Assembly: GCA_017164015.1 (NCBI GenBank)
Contig: CP071065.1
Coordinates: 3,945,918 to 4,009,917 of the forward strand
Length of the DNA stretch: 64,000 nt
DNA from: Nostoc sp. UHCC 0702
GTDB taxonomy: Bacteria > Cyanobacteriota > Cyanobacteriia > Cyanobacteriales > Nostocaceae
Direction of reading: 5' to 3'
Shown here: positions 27,011 to 35,734 of the stretch, in pieces
How positions within the stretch are numbered: position 1 is the stretch's first letter
Layout of the letters: every line of letters begins with the position of its first letter
The notes under the pieces: model-generated
Database searches by the model: none
Told to the model about the DNA's origin: nothing
Seen by the model: the letters and a program-made list of their open reading frames with translations, nothing else
Made by a program: the position numbers and the translations under genes

Positions 27011-27735
27011 GTTTAAAGGCAATTCTATTTGATTTCAATGGCATCATCATTAAAGATGAGGCCATTCACTTGCAATTAATAGATGAGATTCTCGTTGAGG
27101 AAAATCTTCAACCCCAAAAGGTGAGTGAGCGTCAAGCAACTCTTGGACGCAGCGATCGCGCTTGTTTTGAACAACTGCTGGCTAATCGTGGTAGACTTGC
27201 AACTGAAGAGTATTTAACCGCGTTGCTCAACCGCAAGGCACAAGCCTATGCCGTAGAAATAGAAAAACTCGAAAAACTGCCTATATATCCAGGTGTAGAA
27301 GACTTGATATATCAGGTGCGTTCGCGCAATCTGAAAATAGGGTTAGTTAGTGGTGCAATTCGCAAAGAAATAGAATTGGTACTCACTCGCGCCAAGCTGG
27401 CTGAATATTTTCAAGTTATCGTTTCGGGTGACGATGTTACCAACAGTAAACCTAAACCTGACGCTTATTTGCTGGCAGTAGAACGGTTGAATCAAAAATA
27501 TCCTGATTTGAATTTGCATCCACAACAGTGTTTAGCAATAGAAGATACTCCAGGTGGTATTCAAGCGGCGAAACGAGCTAATATGCAAGTTGTTGGTGTA
27601 GCGAATACTTACCCATTTCATATGCTCCAGCGTTGCTGTAACTGGACTGTGGATTATTTAACTGATTTAGAACTAGAACGAGTACAGGAAGTCTTTTTGC
27701 AAAAAGAGTCTCAGCCTACAGCAACTGAATGTTAG
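27007..27735 (+). CDS. HAD-family phosphatase (beta-phosphoglucomutase-like)
   Basis: 242 aa. HAD motif I is LKAILFDFNGIIIKDE, where the usual DxDGT/V reads DFNG: the nucleophile Asp is present, but the acid/base Asp is Asn. Motif II is GLVSGA, motif III NSKPKPDAYLL, and motif IV CLAIEDTPGGIQAAK. A helical cap lies at about 18-85. The substitution in motif I may lower or change activity. Coupled to the methyltransferase. The tRNA-Ala gene follows after 51 bp. Confidence 0.82.
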   Translation: MSLKAILFDFNGIIIKDEAIHLQLIDEILVEENLQPQKVSERQATLGRSDRACFEQLLANRGRLATEEYLTALLNRKAQAYAVEIEKLEKLPIYPGVEDLIYQVRSRNLKIGLVSGAIRKEIELVLTRAKLAEYFQVIVSGDDVTNSKPKPDAYLLAVERLNQKYPDLNLHPQQCLAIEDTPGGIQAAKRANMQVVGVANTYPFHMLQRCCNWTVDYLTDLELERVQEVFLQKESQPTATEC

Positions 27736-27786
27736 AATATTATACTGTGGTAGTGCATTGAGTTAACAAGACTCAGCACTAATTAA

Positions 27787-27859
27787 GGGGAATTAGCTCA
27801 GCTGGTAGAGCGCTGCGATCGCACCGCAGAGGTCAGGGATTCGAGTTCCCTATTCTCCA
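27787..27859 (+). tRNA. tRNA-Ala (CGC), CAST attachment site
   Basis: 73 nt, full cloverleaf: acceptor GGGGAAT/ATTCTCC (one G-U pair), D arm GCTCAGCTGGTAGAGC, anticodon stem CTGCG/CGCAG with loop ATCGCAC (anticodon CGC, 27820-27822), and T arm AGGGATTCGAGTTCCCT. The 3' CCA is not encoded. A HIP1 octamer lies across the anticodon. GTA at 27805-27807 serves as the PAM, and 27808-27824 as the protospacer, for the three CAST guides found to the right. Confidence 0.95.
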
Positions 27860-27861
27860 TA

Positions 27862-27869
27862 TGTACATT
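27862..27869. repeat. Detached terminal 8 bp of CAST element 2
   Basis: TGTACATT here is repeated at 47150-47157, where it begins the CRISPR-side end of element 2. It is preceded by CCATA (27857-27861), which also follows the far end of element 2 at 60393-60397. The simplest reading is that element 1 inserted just inside element 2's terminus and left these bases by the tRNA. Confidence 0.7.
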
Positions 27870-27955
27870 TGTACAGTGACACATTATTTGTCCGTGTTGA
27901 CAAATTCATGTCCATATTGTCAAATTGCTGTCTGCTATGCCAAATTAATTGTCCT
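27870..27955. repeat. CRISPR-side terminus of element 1, TnsB sites
   Basis: TGTACAGTGACACATTATTT starts the end. Four similar units follow (CATTATTTGTCC, AAATTCATGTCC, AAATTGCTGTCT, AAATTAATTGTCC), as expected for TnsB binding sites. The first bases match my recollection of the ShCAST left end. I call it PAM-proximal, which by the ShCAST convention is LE. Confidence 0.8.
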
Positions 27956-27994
27956 TTAACTTATCATCAAGCTACTATACATACCTAATTCTGT

Positions 27995-28028
27995 GTACGA
28001 TCGCAGCGCTCCTTTCAACCCACCTTAA
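27995..28028 (-). CRISPR. Delocalised tRNA-targeting guide of element 1
   Basis: On the minus strand a truncated repeat (ends GGTGGGTTGAAAG, 28012-28028) is followed by GAGCGCTGCGATCGTAC (27995-28011). This matches tRNA-Ala positions 27808-27824 in 16 of 17 bases. The match in the tRNA is preceded by GTA, a valid GTN PAM for Cas12k. It is about 57 bp outside the main array, as known for the homing guides of V-K CASTs. Confidence 0.85.
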
Positions 28029-28084
28029 TTCTACAACTGTAACAGTGTTTTAATCTATTAGACTTTCAAACAGAACAATGCTGA

Positions 28085-28416
28085 CTTTCAACCAGCCTCA
28101 AGTTGTGAGGGGTATTGAAACTAAAAAAGGTGGACTTGATAGATGCTATTCGTCAAGCTTTCAACCCGCCTCAAGGTGTGAGGGGTATTGAAACTTGTGC
28201 CAGTCAATAATAGTAATTTCTTGAGGAGTTTCTTTCAACCCGCCTCAAGGTGTGAGGGGTATTGAAACCTTGCAGGCTCCCCATTGTCACGATGGATTAT
28301 TACTTTCAACCCGCCTCAAGGTGTGAGGGGTATTGAAACTTGCAGCGCAAAACATTATTATTAGAGTCAACAGCATCCTCTTTCAACCCGCCTCAAGGTG
28401 TGAGGGGTATTGAAAC
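28085..28416 (-). CRISPR. CRISPR array 1 (5 repeats)
   Basis: 37-bp repeats start at 28085, 28158, 28232, 28303 and 28380; on the minus strand each begins GTTTCAATACCCCTCACACC and ends GGCGGGTTGAAAG. The repeat at 28085 is slightly degenerate, as usual for the leader-distal end. Four spacers of about 34-40 bp. The array is read leftward from the tracrRNA side. Confidence 0.95.
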
Positions 28417-28604
28417 TCCAGCGCCTCAAATCCTTCACTAGCTAAAACTTCCAGAAGCATTTTTGTCAGGTCTGCCAAAATTGCCTGTCCGTTAACACTT
28501 GAAAAAGTAAATTAACTGACATCATAAAAGCTATAAGCCTTAATCAATAAGCAATTTGAAGTTTTGGCAGATCCCCAGGGAAATTGACCCCGCTTCGATT
28601 CGCC

Positions 28605-28842
28605 AAAAAAATAATTAAGGTGGGTTCCTCCTTGGTCGGAGGTGATTCGGTAGCCACCACTGCGGTAAACCCGCACCTCTATTACTGGGGGCGCACCTTA
28701 TTCCTGTCCTCAAGGGACAGCAGCATCAAGGTGGGCAGCTACCAGGGTCAGAAAGCAAGACTGTTTGACAACAGTCAAACTAACCCACATTTACACAGTA
28801 CAGAGGCTTTTAACAAGCATGAACTGCGGCGCTATTACTTAT
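28605..28842 (-). ncRNA. tracrRNA of element 1
   Basis: The minus strand between cas12k and the array carries the V-K tracrRNA blocks in order: TAATAGCGCCGCAGTTCATG, GGGTTAGTTTGACTG, CTTGCTTTCTGACCCTGGTA, GATGCTGCTGTC, GGTGGCTACCGAATCACC, then AACCCACCTTAATT, which pairs with the repeat. These are close to the ShCAST tracrRNA as I remember it. The open frame on the other strand (28584-28916) is therefore not a gene. Ends are approximate. Confidence 0.9.
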
Positions 28843-28877
28843 ACCTATTCTATTTTCAAGGTTCGGTTTTTTGTCAA

Positions 28878-30791
28878 TCAGGTTTTTTGACGGTAATTGT
28901 AAGCAGCGATCGCTAACTCTTTCGCTTTTTCCTGTGGACTACCTCGGATTGGCTGTTTTGACTCCTCTATGACAATTCCAGCTTTAGCCGCTGACGAGCG
29001 GATATTTGTAATCAATCGACCATAGCTCCACTGATGGACGCTAACTCGGTACTCTTTGGCATATTTTTGTTGAACTTCTATTAAGTCTGATTTCTGTTCG
29101 GCTTTGGCTTTAATCTCACTTTGAACTTGTTCTCGCATATCGCCCAACTTAGGGAGGACAATAGAGCCAGCTTTATATGTTTGGGCGATCGCCACAATTT
29201 CTTTAGCTAGTAATCTGTCTACATATTGCCCTAACTCTGATTCTCCCATTTGAATTGGTGCAGCCAGCATTTGAGCTATTTGGCGTTGGTGGGATAAAGA
29301 ATGCTTTTGTTGCCGCTGTTGGTTTAGTAGTTTGTAATTATCGCCTAGTAGTTGTTTAATACTGCGGTAGGTAATGACTGTATTTGTAGAACCATCAACT
29401 ACTGCTACCGTTGCAGGCTTCTCTAAACCAAGGCTAACTGCAACAAGAATATGAGATTGACCCTTATATAATGGCTTGCTGGGACGGGGAAAGGGGTTAT
29501 TAATTCTGGCTAAAGATGAGTTTTTCCGTTTTATATGAGCAAGTTGTTGATCGTTGAGTTCATCTTTGGCTTTTGTCTGGGTAATAGTTTTAGCAATTTC
29601 TTCTGCTTTTTCTTCCCTGACAAGGTTTGTCCCTTCAGCCGTCCATAGGCGAGTATCTACAGAACAGTAGAAGGTTAAGCGGTTAACGTTCCACTCTTCG
29701 CCTTTACTGTCCCCTTCTTGCCAAGCAACACGCCCAGTACGGAGAGTAAAGAGGCTGCTAGAGTGTTGATTTTTACTGTTACGCTTGATTTGCTGGTCTT
29801 CTAAAAAGCGTTGAAACCACTGTAAATGGCGAGAATCACAATAGACTTGAAAAGTATGCTCACTCAAACCATTAAATTTTACACAGATACGTCCACGCTC
29901 GTTATTAAACCAAGTCATGTCTTCGTTGGTTTCATAAGCAACTGAGAAAGGTATCTTGCTAGATTTTTTTAGAAGACTGTCTTGCCAAAATTTCGCCTCC
30001 GCTTCATTTTCAGGAATATTATGAGTGGCAAGCAAAAGAGTTTCTAACCATTTGGCATCAGTTAAGTCTCGACCTTTGGGAATTCGTGCCTCTAGCTGTT
30101 CTCTCAAGCGTTCAATCTGAATTTCCAGTTTACGGCGGCGTTTAGCAAATTTCTCAGCGTCTTCCTCTTTATTGTTGATTTTGCAGCCGTTTTTGAGTAA
30201 GTAGCTAATCGCACAACGTATTAATATTTCTTCTGTGTCGCGGTAAGCCTCAAACAAAGTTTTAGAGATACTACGATCGCTATCTGATTGTTTAGATTTT
30301 TTGGTTTTCTTACGTTTCGTTCCTTTCCCTAGTTGTGGTTCAACTGTATCTAACTGGGGGGCAAGTTGAGCCAAAATTTCAGCAGCTTTAGTGTGAAGAC
30401 TATCTAAGCTGACACCACTACTTTCTACCAATTCAACATCACTGTTGAGCATTCCCCACCAGCGAATTTTGCCTTCTAGTTGGGATTGCGATCGCTTCAT
30501 CAAAGCAAACCAAGATTTATATATGTAATTCACCAATGCGATCGCACTCGTGTAAAAGCGTCCGGGTTGACCGATGAAGCGGGGGTCAGTTTTCAAAGGT
30601 TCGCATAATTCTTTGACAATTTTGCCTGGGTGCTTGCCTTTTTGCCGCCAACTCTCAAACTCTGGCTGTTGAGCTACCTTTAGCAATAGTTCGTTAATCA
30701 GTGGCGTATTTTTCTCTGCCATCAGCTTCCATAGCTGTTGGCGGGTAGATTCACTTGCTACTAAACGACACTGAATAGTAATTTGGCTCAT
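28878..30791 (-). CDS. cas12k: Cas12k, element 1
   Basis: 637 aa from the ATG at 30791 (MSQITIQCRLVASESTRQQL), the start that matches known Cas12k; a frame-consistent ATG at 30824 would add 11 residues. Cas12k is a nuclease-dead type V effector that, with crRNA and tracrRNA, binds a GTN-PAM target and recruits TniQ, TnsC and TnsB for insertion. Family blocks seen: NTPLINELLLKVAQQPEFES, GLEKPATVAVVDGSTNTVI, YRSIKQLLGDNYKLLNQQRQ, YKAGSIVLPKLGDMREQVQS and HQWSYGRLITNIRSSAAKAG. No break in the frame. It is divergent from the MerR-type gene. Confidence 0.95.
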   Translation of the reverse strand: MSQITIQCRLVASESTRQQLWKLMAEKNTPLINELLLKVAQQPEFESWRQKGKHPGKIVKELCEPLKTDPRFIGQPGRFYTSAIALVNYIYKSWFALMKRSQSQLEGKIRWWGMLNSDVELVESSGVSLDSLHTKAAEILAQLAPQLDTVEPQLGKGTKRKKTKKSKQSDSDRSISKTLFEAYRDTEEILIRCAISYLLKNGCKINNKEEDAEKFAKRRRKLEIQIERLREQLEARIPKGRDLTDAKWLETLLLATHNIPENEAEAKFWQDSLLKKSSKIPFSVAYETNEDMTWFNNERGRICVKFNGLSEHTFQVYCDSRHLQWFQRFLEDQQIKRNSKNQHSSSLFTLRTGRVAWQEGDSKGEEWNVNRLTFYCSVDTRLWTAEGTNLVREEKAEEIAKTITQTKAKDELNDQQLAHIKRKNSSLARINNPFPRPSKPLYKGQSHILVAVSLGLEKPATVAVVDGSTNTVITYRSIKQLLGDNYKLLNQQRQQKHSLSHQRQIAQMLAAPIQMGESELGQYVDRLLAKEIVAIAQTYKAGSIVLPKLGDMREQVQSEIKAKAEQKSDLIEVQQKYAKEYRVSVHQWSYGRLITNIRSSAAKAGIVIEESKQPIRGSPQEKAKELAIAAYNYRQKT

Positions 30792-30860
30792 ACGCTTACG
30801 AACATATATGTCTAATAATATCATAAATGTTTAATTAGCTGCTGTGCCTACAATGATTTC

Positions 30861-31289
30861 ATGCAAGAAACGTTTTTTACGAGTAAACAAGCGGCTGAAA
30901 TTACAGGTTGCACCCTGCGCCAACTCCAGTACTGGCGGGAAAAGGGTGTGGTTGTTCCTGTTATTGGTGAGACGGGAACAGGACGTAGTATTTATTACTC
31001 AAAGCCGAATTTGATGGAACTGGCAGCAATGTTATATTTTCTGTCGATGGGATTAAGTTTTGATATTGCCAGTACTACACTGAAAACCCTCAAAGACAAG
31101 GAACCGGAGTTGTTTGACTCTGGTAAAGGTAGTCGGTGGATGCTACTTTTACAGGGGCATAAGCGATCGCTAAATCTTGTAGTGTATGACCGAGAACAAG
31201 CGATCGCATCTTTAGATGAAGGTAAGCCTGTAATTCCCGTTTGGTTGGACGTGATTTATCAGCAGTTGACGAATAAATTAGCGCGATAG
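30861..31289 (+). CDS. cvkR: MerR-type repressor, CvkR-like
   Basis: 142 aa with a MerR helix-turn-helix at the N-terminus (FTSKQAAEITGCTLRQLQYW, then GVVVPVIGETGTGRSIYYSK) and a short C-terminal effector-like domain. Position and type match CvkR, described in Anabaena as a repressor of cas12k in V-K CASTs. It is divergent from cas12k with about 69 bp between the starts, which should hold the operator. Probable role: limits cas12k expression and so transposition. Confidence 0.85.
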   Translation: MQETFFTSKQAAEITGCTLRQLQYWREKGVVVPVIGETGTGRSIYYSKPNLMELAAMLYFLSMGLSFDIASTTLKTLKDKEPELFDSGKGSRWMLLLQGHKRSLNLVVYDREQAIASLDEGKPVIPVWLDVIYQQLTNKLAR

Positions 31290-31406
31290 GACAAAACTGT
31301 TATTTGTATATCCTAGCTCAAAGACAGTAATTTTACTGAGATTAATGTTACTTGCACTTCTTAGAAAAAGGCATGAAAATTTGTGTAAGTGCATAGTAAC
31401 CCAGTG

Positions 31407-34133
31407 ATGAAACCAGAAGAACAAGCAAGGCAAAAAATTGACCAATTACTCACCGCCGCAGGATGGGTTATCCAAGACTATGAGCAAGTTAACTTGGGTG
31501 CAGGGTTGGGAATTGCGGTGCGGGAATATCCCCTGAAATCTGGTTATGCTGATTACTTGTTATTCATCAATCGCAAGGCTGTTGGAGTCATTGAAGCGAA
31601 ACCTGCTGGATTTGCTTTAAGCGGTGTTGAAATCCAATCTGACAAATATTCCTTTAACTTGCCCAAAAGTCTTCCCTGTCATCAAAAGCCTTTACCTTTC
31701 ATCTACGAAAGCAGTGGTATAGAAACATTCTTTCGTGACTCCCGTGACCCTGATTATCGCTCAAGGCGGGTGTTTACTTTCCACAAACCGGAAATGCTAC
31801 AGGAATGGCTAGGCAAGTCTGACACCCTCAGAGGGCTTTTGCAACTGTTACCCACAATTGAAACTGAAGATTTACGAGACTGTCAGCAAGAAGCGATCGC
31901 AGGTTTATTTAATTCTCTCAAAGAAAATCGCCCTAGAGCGTTGATTCAGATGGCGACGGGTGTAGGCAAAACCTATACTGCTGTGAGTTTTATCTACTGG
32001 CTGATTAAGTTAGCTGGGGCGAAACGGGTTTTGTTTTTGGTGGATCGGAAGAATTTGGGAGAGCAAACGCAGAAGGAGTTTCAGCAGTATGTCACCCCTG
32101 ATGATGGGCGCAAGTTTACTGAACTCTATAATGTGCAGTTGTTGAGTTCCAATACCATCGATCCGGTGAATAAGGTGTGTATCACCACGATTCAGCGTCT
32201 TTATTCAATGTTGCGGGGAGAAGCTGAATTTGAGGCAGAAAATGAGGAAGCATCACAGTTCGATGGGGAAGAGGAAAATCAGCAACCCAAGGATGTGGTT
32301 TATAACCCGAAAATTCCTATTGAAACCTTTGATTTCATAATCACCGATGAATGTCACCGCTCGATTTACAATGTGTGGCGGCAAGTTTTGGAATATTTTG
32401 ATGCTTTCATTATCGGACTGACTGCAACGCCTTCTCTGCAAACCTTTGGCTTTTTCGATCAGAATTTGGTGATGGAGTATTCCCACGAACGGGCGGTAGC
32501 TGATGGGGTGAATGTGGGGTATGAGGTTTATCGCATTCGCACCCAAATTACAGAACAGGGTAGCAATATCCAAGCAGGATTTTACATTGATAGACGCGAT
32601 CGCCAAACTCGTGCCATCCGTTGGCAGCGTTTGGATGAAGATGTCAGCTATGCGGAAAGGGAGTTGGATCGTTCTGTTGTGGCGATGGATCAAATTCGCA
32701 CGGTGATTCGCACTTTTAAACAGCGATTATTCACCGAGATATTCCCTGGTAGAACTGAAGTTCCTAAAACCCTGATTTTTGCCAAGGATGACTCCCACGC
32801 TGAAGATATTGTGCGAATTGTCCGCCAAGAATTTGGCAAGGGGAATGAGTTTTGTAAAAAGATTACCTATCGCACCACTGGGGAGAAGACAGAAGATTTA
32901 ATCGCCAGTTTCCGCAACTCCTATAACCCCCGCATTGCTGTCACCGTCGATATGATTTCCACGGGGACGGATATCAAACCTCTGGAATGCTTGCTATTTA
33001 TGCGGGATGTGAAATCGCGGATTTATTTTGAGCAGATGAAAGGGCGGGGAACCCGCACAATCAATTCTACAGATTTTCAGGGAGTGACACCGGATGCTCA
33101 AGTTAAAGAACAATTCGTGATTGTGGATGCGGTGGGTGTGTGCGAGTCGGATAAAACTGATTCTCAACCTTTGGAGCGCAAACGCAGTGTACCTTTTGAT
33201 AAATTAGTGCAAGCAGTGGCATTGGATCAGCGAGATGAAGACACGCTGATGTCCTTGGCGGGACGCTTGGCAAAGTTAGAAAGGCAACTGAATGCGGATG
33301 AACGCACAGAATTAAAAACTGCTGCTGGGGGCAAGTCTATTCAACAGATTACCAGAGAGTTACTCGATGCTGTCGATCCAGATAGGCAAATTGAACAGGC
33401 GATCGCCCAGTTCCAAACTCCAACACCCACAGAAATACAACAGCAGCAAGCAGCAGAGGTATTAATCAACCTTGCTTGTCAACCCTTTGATAATCCCCGG
33501 TTTCGGAATTTGCTCAAAGATATTAAAAGTAATAATGAGCAGCTAATTGATACAGTTAGTCAGGATGTGGTATTAGCTGCGGGATTTGATACCAGCGCCA
33601 GGGATAAGGCGATGGGGACTGTGGAGACTTTTCACAAGTGTATTGAGGCGAATAAGGATGAAATTACCGCGCTGCAAATCCTGTATAATCAGCCCTACGG
33701 ACAGCGGCGGTTAACCTACGAGCAGATTAAGCAGTTAGCGAATGCCCTAGAACGTCCACCGTGTAACCTGACAGCAGAGAAGTTATGGCAAGCTTATGCT
33801 CAGTTGCAAGCAGATAAAGTCAGGGGTGCAGGGGTGCAAAAGCTGTTGACTGATATCATTTCTCTGGTACGCTTTGCGATGGGGGAAACGGAGACGTTAG
33901 AACCCTACGCGGTGACAGTTGAGGAGAAGTTTCAGCAGTGGTTAGCAACAAAAGAGTTTACCTCACAGCAGGTGGGGTGGTTGGAAAAGATTAAGGAGCA
34001 TATAGCCACGAGTTTGAAGATTGAGCCAGAGGATTTACAGGAAATGCCACAGGAGGCGTTTCAGGGTTATCAGTTGTTTGGAAATGATTTAATGGATATT
34101 TTGGATGAGTTGAATGAGGCGTTAGCTGCGTAA
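31407..34133 (+). CDS. hsdR: Type I restriction enzyme, R subunit
   Basis: 908 aa from the ATG at 31407; a GTG at 31389 is possible (numbering below is from the GTG). The nuclease domain has the PD-(D/E)XK pattern (Asp55 in YADYLLFINRKA, then VIEAK with Glu69 and Lys71). Helicase motifs: Walker A MATGVGKT (189-195), DECH (320-323), GLTATP, and motif VI FEQMKGRGTRT. The C-terminus is EcoEI-like. The R subunit translocates DNA using ATP and cuts unmethylated foreign DNA away from the site. The stop overlaps the hsdS start by one base (TAATG). It is cargo of CAST element 1. Confidence 0.93.
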   Translation: MKPEEQARQKIDQLLTAAGWVIQDYEQVNLGAGLGIAVREYPLKSGYADYLLFINRKAVGVIEAKPAGFALSGVEIQSDKYSFNLPKSLPCHQKPLPFIYESSGIETFFRDSRDPDYRSRRVFTFHKPEMLQEWLGKSDTLRGLLQLLPTIETEDLRDCQQEAIAGLFNSLKENRPRALIQMATGVGKTYTAVSFIYWLIKLAGAKRVLFLVDRKNLGEQTQKEFQQYVTPDDGRKFTELYNVQLLSSNTIDPVNKVCITTIQRLYSMLRGEAEFEAENEEASQFDGEEENQQPKDVVYNPKIPIETFDFIITDECHRSIYNVWRQVLEYFDAFIIGLTATPSLQTFGFFDQNLVMEYSHERAVADGVNVGYEVYRIRTQITEQGSNIQAGFYIDRRDRQTRAIRWQRLDEDVSYAERELDRSVVAMDQIRTVIRTFKQRLFTEIFPGRTEVPKTLIFAKDDSHAEDIVRIVRQEFGKGNEFCKKITYRTTGEKTEDLIASFRNSYNPRIAVTVDMISTGTDIKPLECLLFMRDVKSRIYFEQMKGRGTRTINSTDFQGVTPDAQVKEQFVIVDAVGVCESDKTDSQPLERKRSVPFDKLVQAVALDQRDEDTLMSLAGRLAKLERQLNADERTELKTAAGGKSIQQITRELLDAVDPDRQIEQAIAQFQTPTPTEIQQQQAAEVLINLACQPFDNPRFRNLLKDIKSNNEQLIDTVSQDVVLAAGFDTSARDKAMGTVETFHKCIEANKDEITALQILYNQPYGQRRLTYEQIKQLANALERPPCNLTAEKLWQAYAQLQADKVRGAGVQKLLTDIISLVRFAMGETETLEPYAVTVEEKFQQWLATKEFTSQQVGWLEKIKEHIATSLKIEPEDLQEMPQEAFQGYQLFGNDLMDILDELNEALAA

Positions 34134-35734
34134 TGGGTGAGGATTTGTATGAGTTGCCGCAAGGGTGGGTGTGGGTAAATTTTTCTACAGTTATTAATAA
34201 AGTTAAAAGAGGCCCTTCTCTTAAGTGTAACCAAGAAGGTCTAGGGATAAGATATATAACATCAGGAAACTTAGCAAATGGTCAATTAAATCTTAATTTA
34301 GACCAAAAGTATTTACAAGGTTTTGACCAAATAGAAAAATGTAAGTTAAAGCCCGGAGATCTAATTCTAAATTGCGTTAATAGTATAGAACAAATCGGGA
34401 AATCGGCTGTATTCAAAACTTGTCATGGGGAAGCTATTGTTGGGTTCAATAACTATGCTCTTGAGTTAAAAAACGAAGCTATATTATCAGAATTTGCTAA
34501 TTATTTTTGTCAAACTATTATTGCTAAAAAACAAATTTACTTTCTGATTAAGAGGGCTGTTAATCAGGTCAGTTTTGCTACCAGAGAACTAGATTTTATT
34601 TCTATTCCCATTCCCCCAATTGCTGAACAAAATCGCATAGTCAGCAAAATTGAGGAACTATTCACCCAACTTGATGCAGGGGTAGAGTTACTCAAAAAAG
34701 TAAAAGCTAAATTAAAACGCTACCGTCAGGCGGTGCTAAAAGCCGCAGTCGAAGGAAACTTAACTAAAGAATGGCGGGAAGCGAATCAAGGAGAATTAGA
34801 ACCCGCCTCAGTGTTACTTGAACGCATCCTCAAGCAGCGACGGGAGAAGTGGGAAGCTGAACAACTGGCGAAGATGAAAGCACAGGGTAAAACTCCCAAG
34901 GATGACAGTTGGAAGCTGAAATATAAAGAACCAGTTAGACCAGATATATCTGATTTACCTGAGTTACCCGATGGCTGGTGTTGGGGAACTTTTGACCAAG
35001 TGTGTGAACGTGTAACTGTTGGTCATGTGGGTTCAATGAAAGATGAATATATAGAAAATGGTATACCTTTTTTACGCTCTCAGAATGTAAGAGAAAATCG
35101 ATATAATTCAGAAGGAATAAAGTTTATTTCTCCAAATTTCCATACACAGTTGAGAAAATCTAGCCTTGAACCAGGTGATTTAGTTGTTGTTAGATCTGGA
35201 AGCGTTGGTGTATCTTGTGTAATACCTGAAACTCTGAAAGAAGCTAATTGTTCAGATTTAGTTATAGTCAAACAACCAAAGGCAATTAATCCATACTTTG
35301 CTGCTTTTTACATGAACTCAGTAGCGCGATCGCGTGTGAATGCTCAACAAGTTGGTGTTGCTTTAATACATTTTAATACTCAATCAATGGCTGCAATGCC
35401 TGTTCCTATTCCTCCCATTATTGAACAATTAAAAATCGTTGAGGCAGTTGAACTTTTATTATCCGTAATCGACCAACTTGAAAAAACCATAGACGTAAAC
35501 CTAAAACGCGCTGAAAGACTCCGCCAAACCATCTTAAAACAAGCATTTGAAGGCAAACTCGTACCCCAAGACCCCAACGACGAACCCGCCGAAAAACTTC
35601 TAGAACGCATCAAAGCAGAGAAAGCTAACCGCGAAGCTGACAAAAAACCAAAACGTCAATCTACAATTAAATCCAAGCAACCCCGTAAATCTAAAACTAC
35701 AGCTACACAACTAGAGTTGAAATTAGATGATTAA
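34133..35734 (+). CDS. hsdS: Type I restriction enzyme, specificity subunit
   Basis: 533 aa with the two-target-recognition-domain plan: TRD1 at about 10-165, a conserved helical spacer at about 170-260 (QNRIVSKIEELFTQLDAGVE), TRD2 at about 280-430, a second spacer at about 430-480 (LRQTILKQAFEGKLVPQDPN), and a Lys-rich tail. It sets the DNA site for both methylation and cleavage. It overlaps hsdR by one base and the next gene by 8 bp, in an operon. Confidence 0.93.
   Translation: MGEDLYELPQGWVWVNFSTVINKVKRGPSLKCNQEGLGIRYITSGNLANGQLNLNLDQKYLQGFDQIEKCKLKPGDLILNCVNSIEQIGKSAVFKTCHGEAIVGFNNYALELKNEAILSEFANYFCQTIIAKKQIYFLIKRAVNQVSFATRELDFISIPIPPIAEQNRIVSKIEELFTQLDAGVELLKKVKAKLKRYRQAVLKAAVEGNLTKEWREANQGELEPASVLLERILKQRREKWEAEQLAKMKAQGKTPKDDSWKLKYKEPVRPDISDLPELPDGWCWGTFDQVCERVTVGHVGSMKDEYIENGIPFLRSQNVRENRYNSEGIKFISPNFHTQLRKSSLEPGDLVVVRSGSVGVSCVIPETLKEANCSDLVIVKQPKAINPYFAAFYMNSVARSRVNAQQVGVALIHFNTQSMAAMPVPIPPIIEQLKIVEAVELLLSVIDQLEKTIDVNLKRAERLRQTILKQAFEGKLVPQDPNDEPAEKLLERIKAEKANREADKKPKRQSTIKSKQPRKSKTTATQLELKLDD

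Noticed and set aside
28066..28084. Extra repeat in array 1 (CTTTCAAACAGAAC)
   Set aside because: Only the first seven bases match the repeat; the rest does not, so it was not counted.
28584..28916. 110-aa open frame on the plus strand
   Set aside because: It lies over the tracrRNA of element 1 and the end of cas12k; composition follows the RNA, not a protein.
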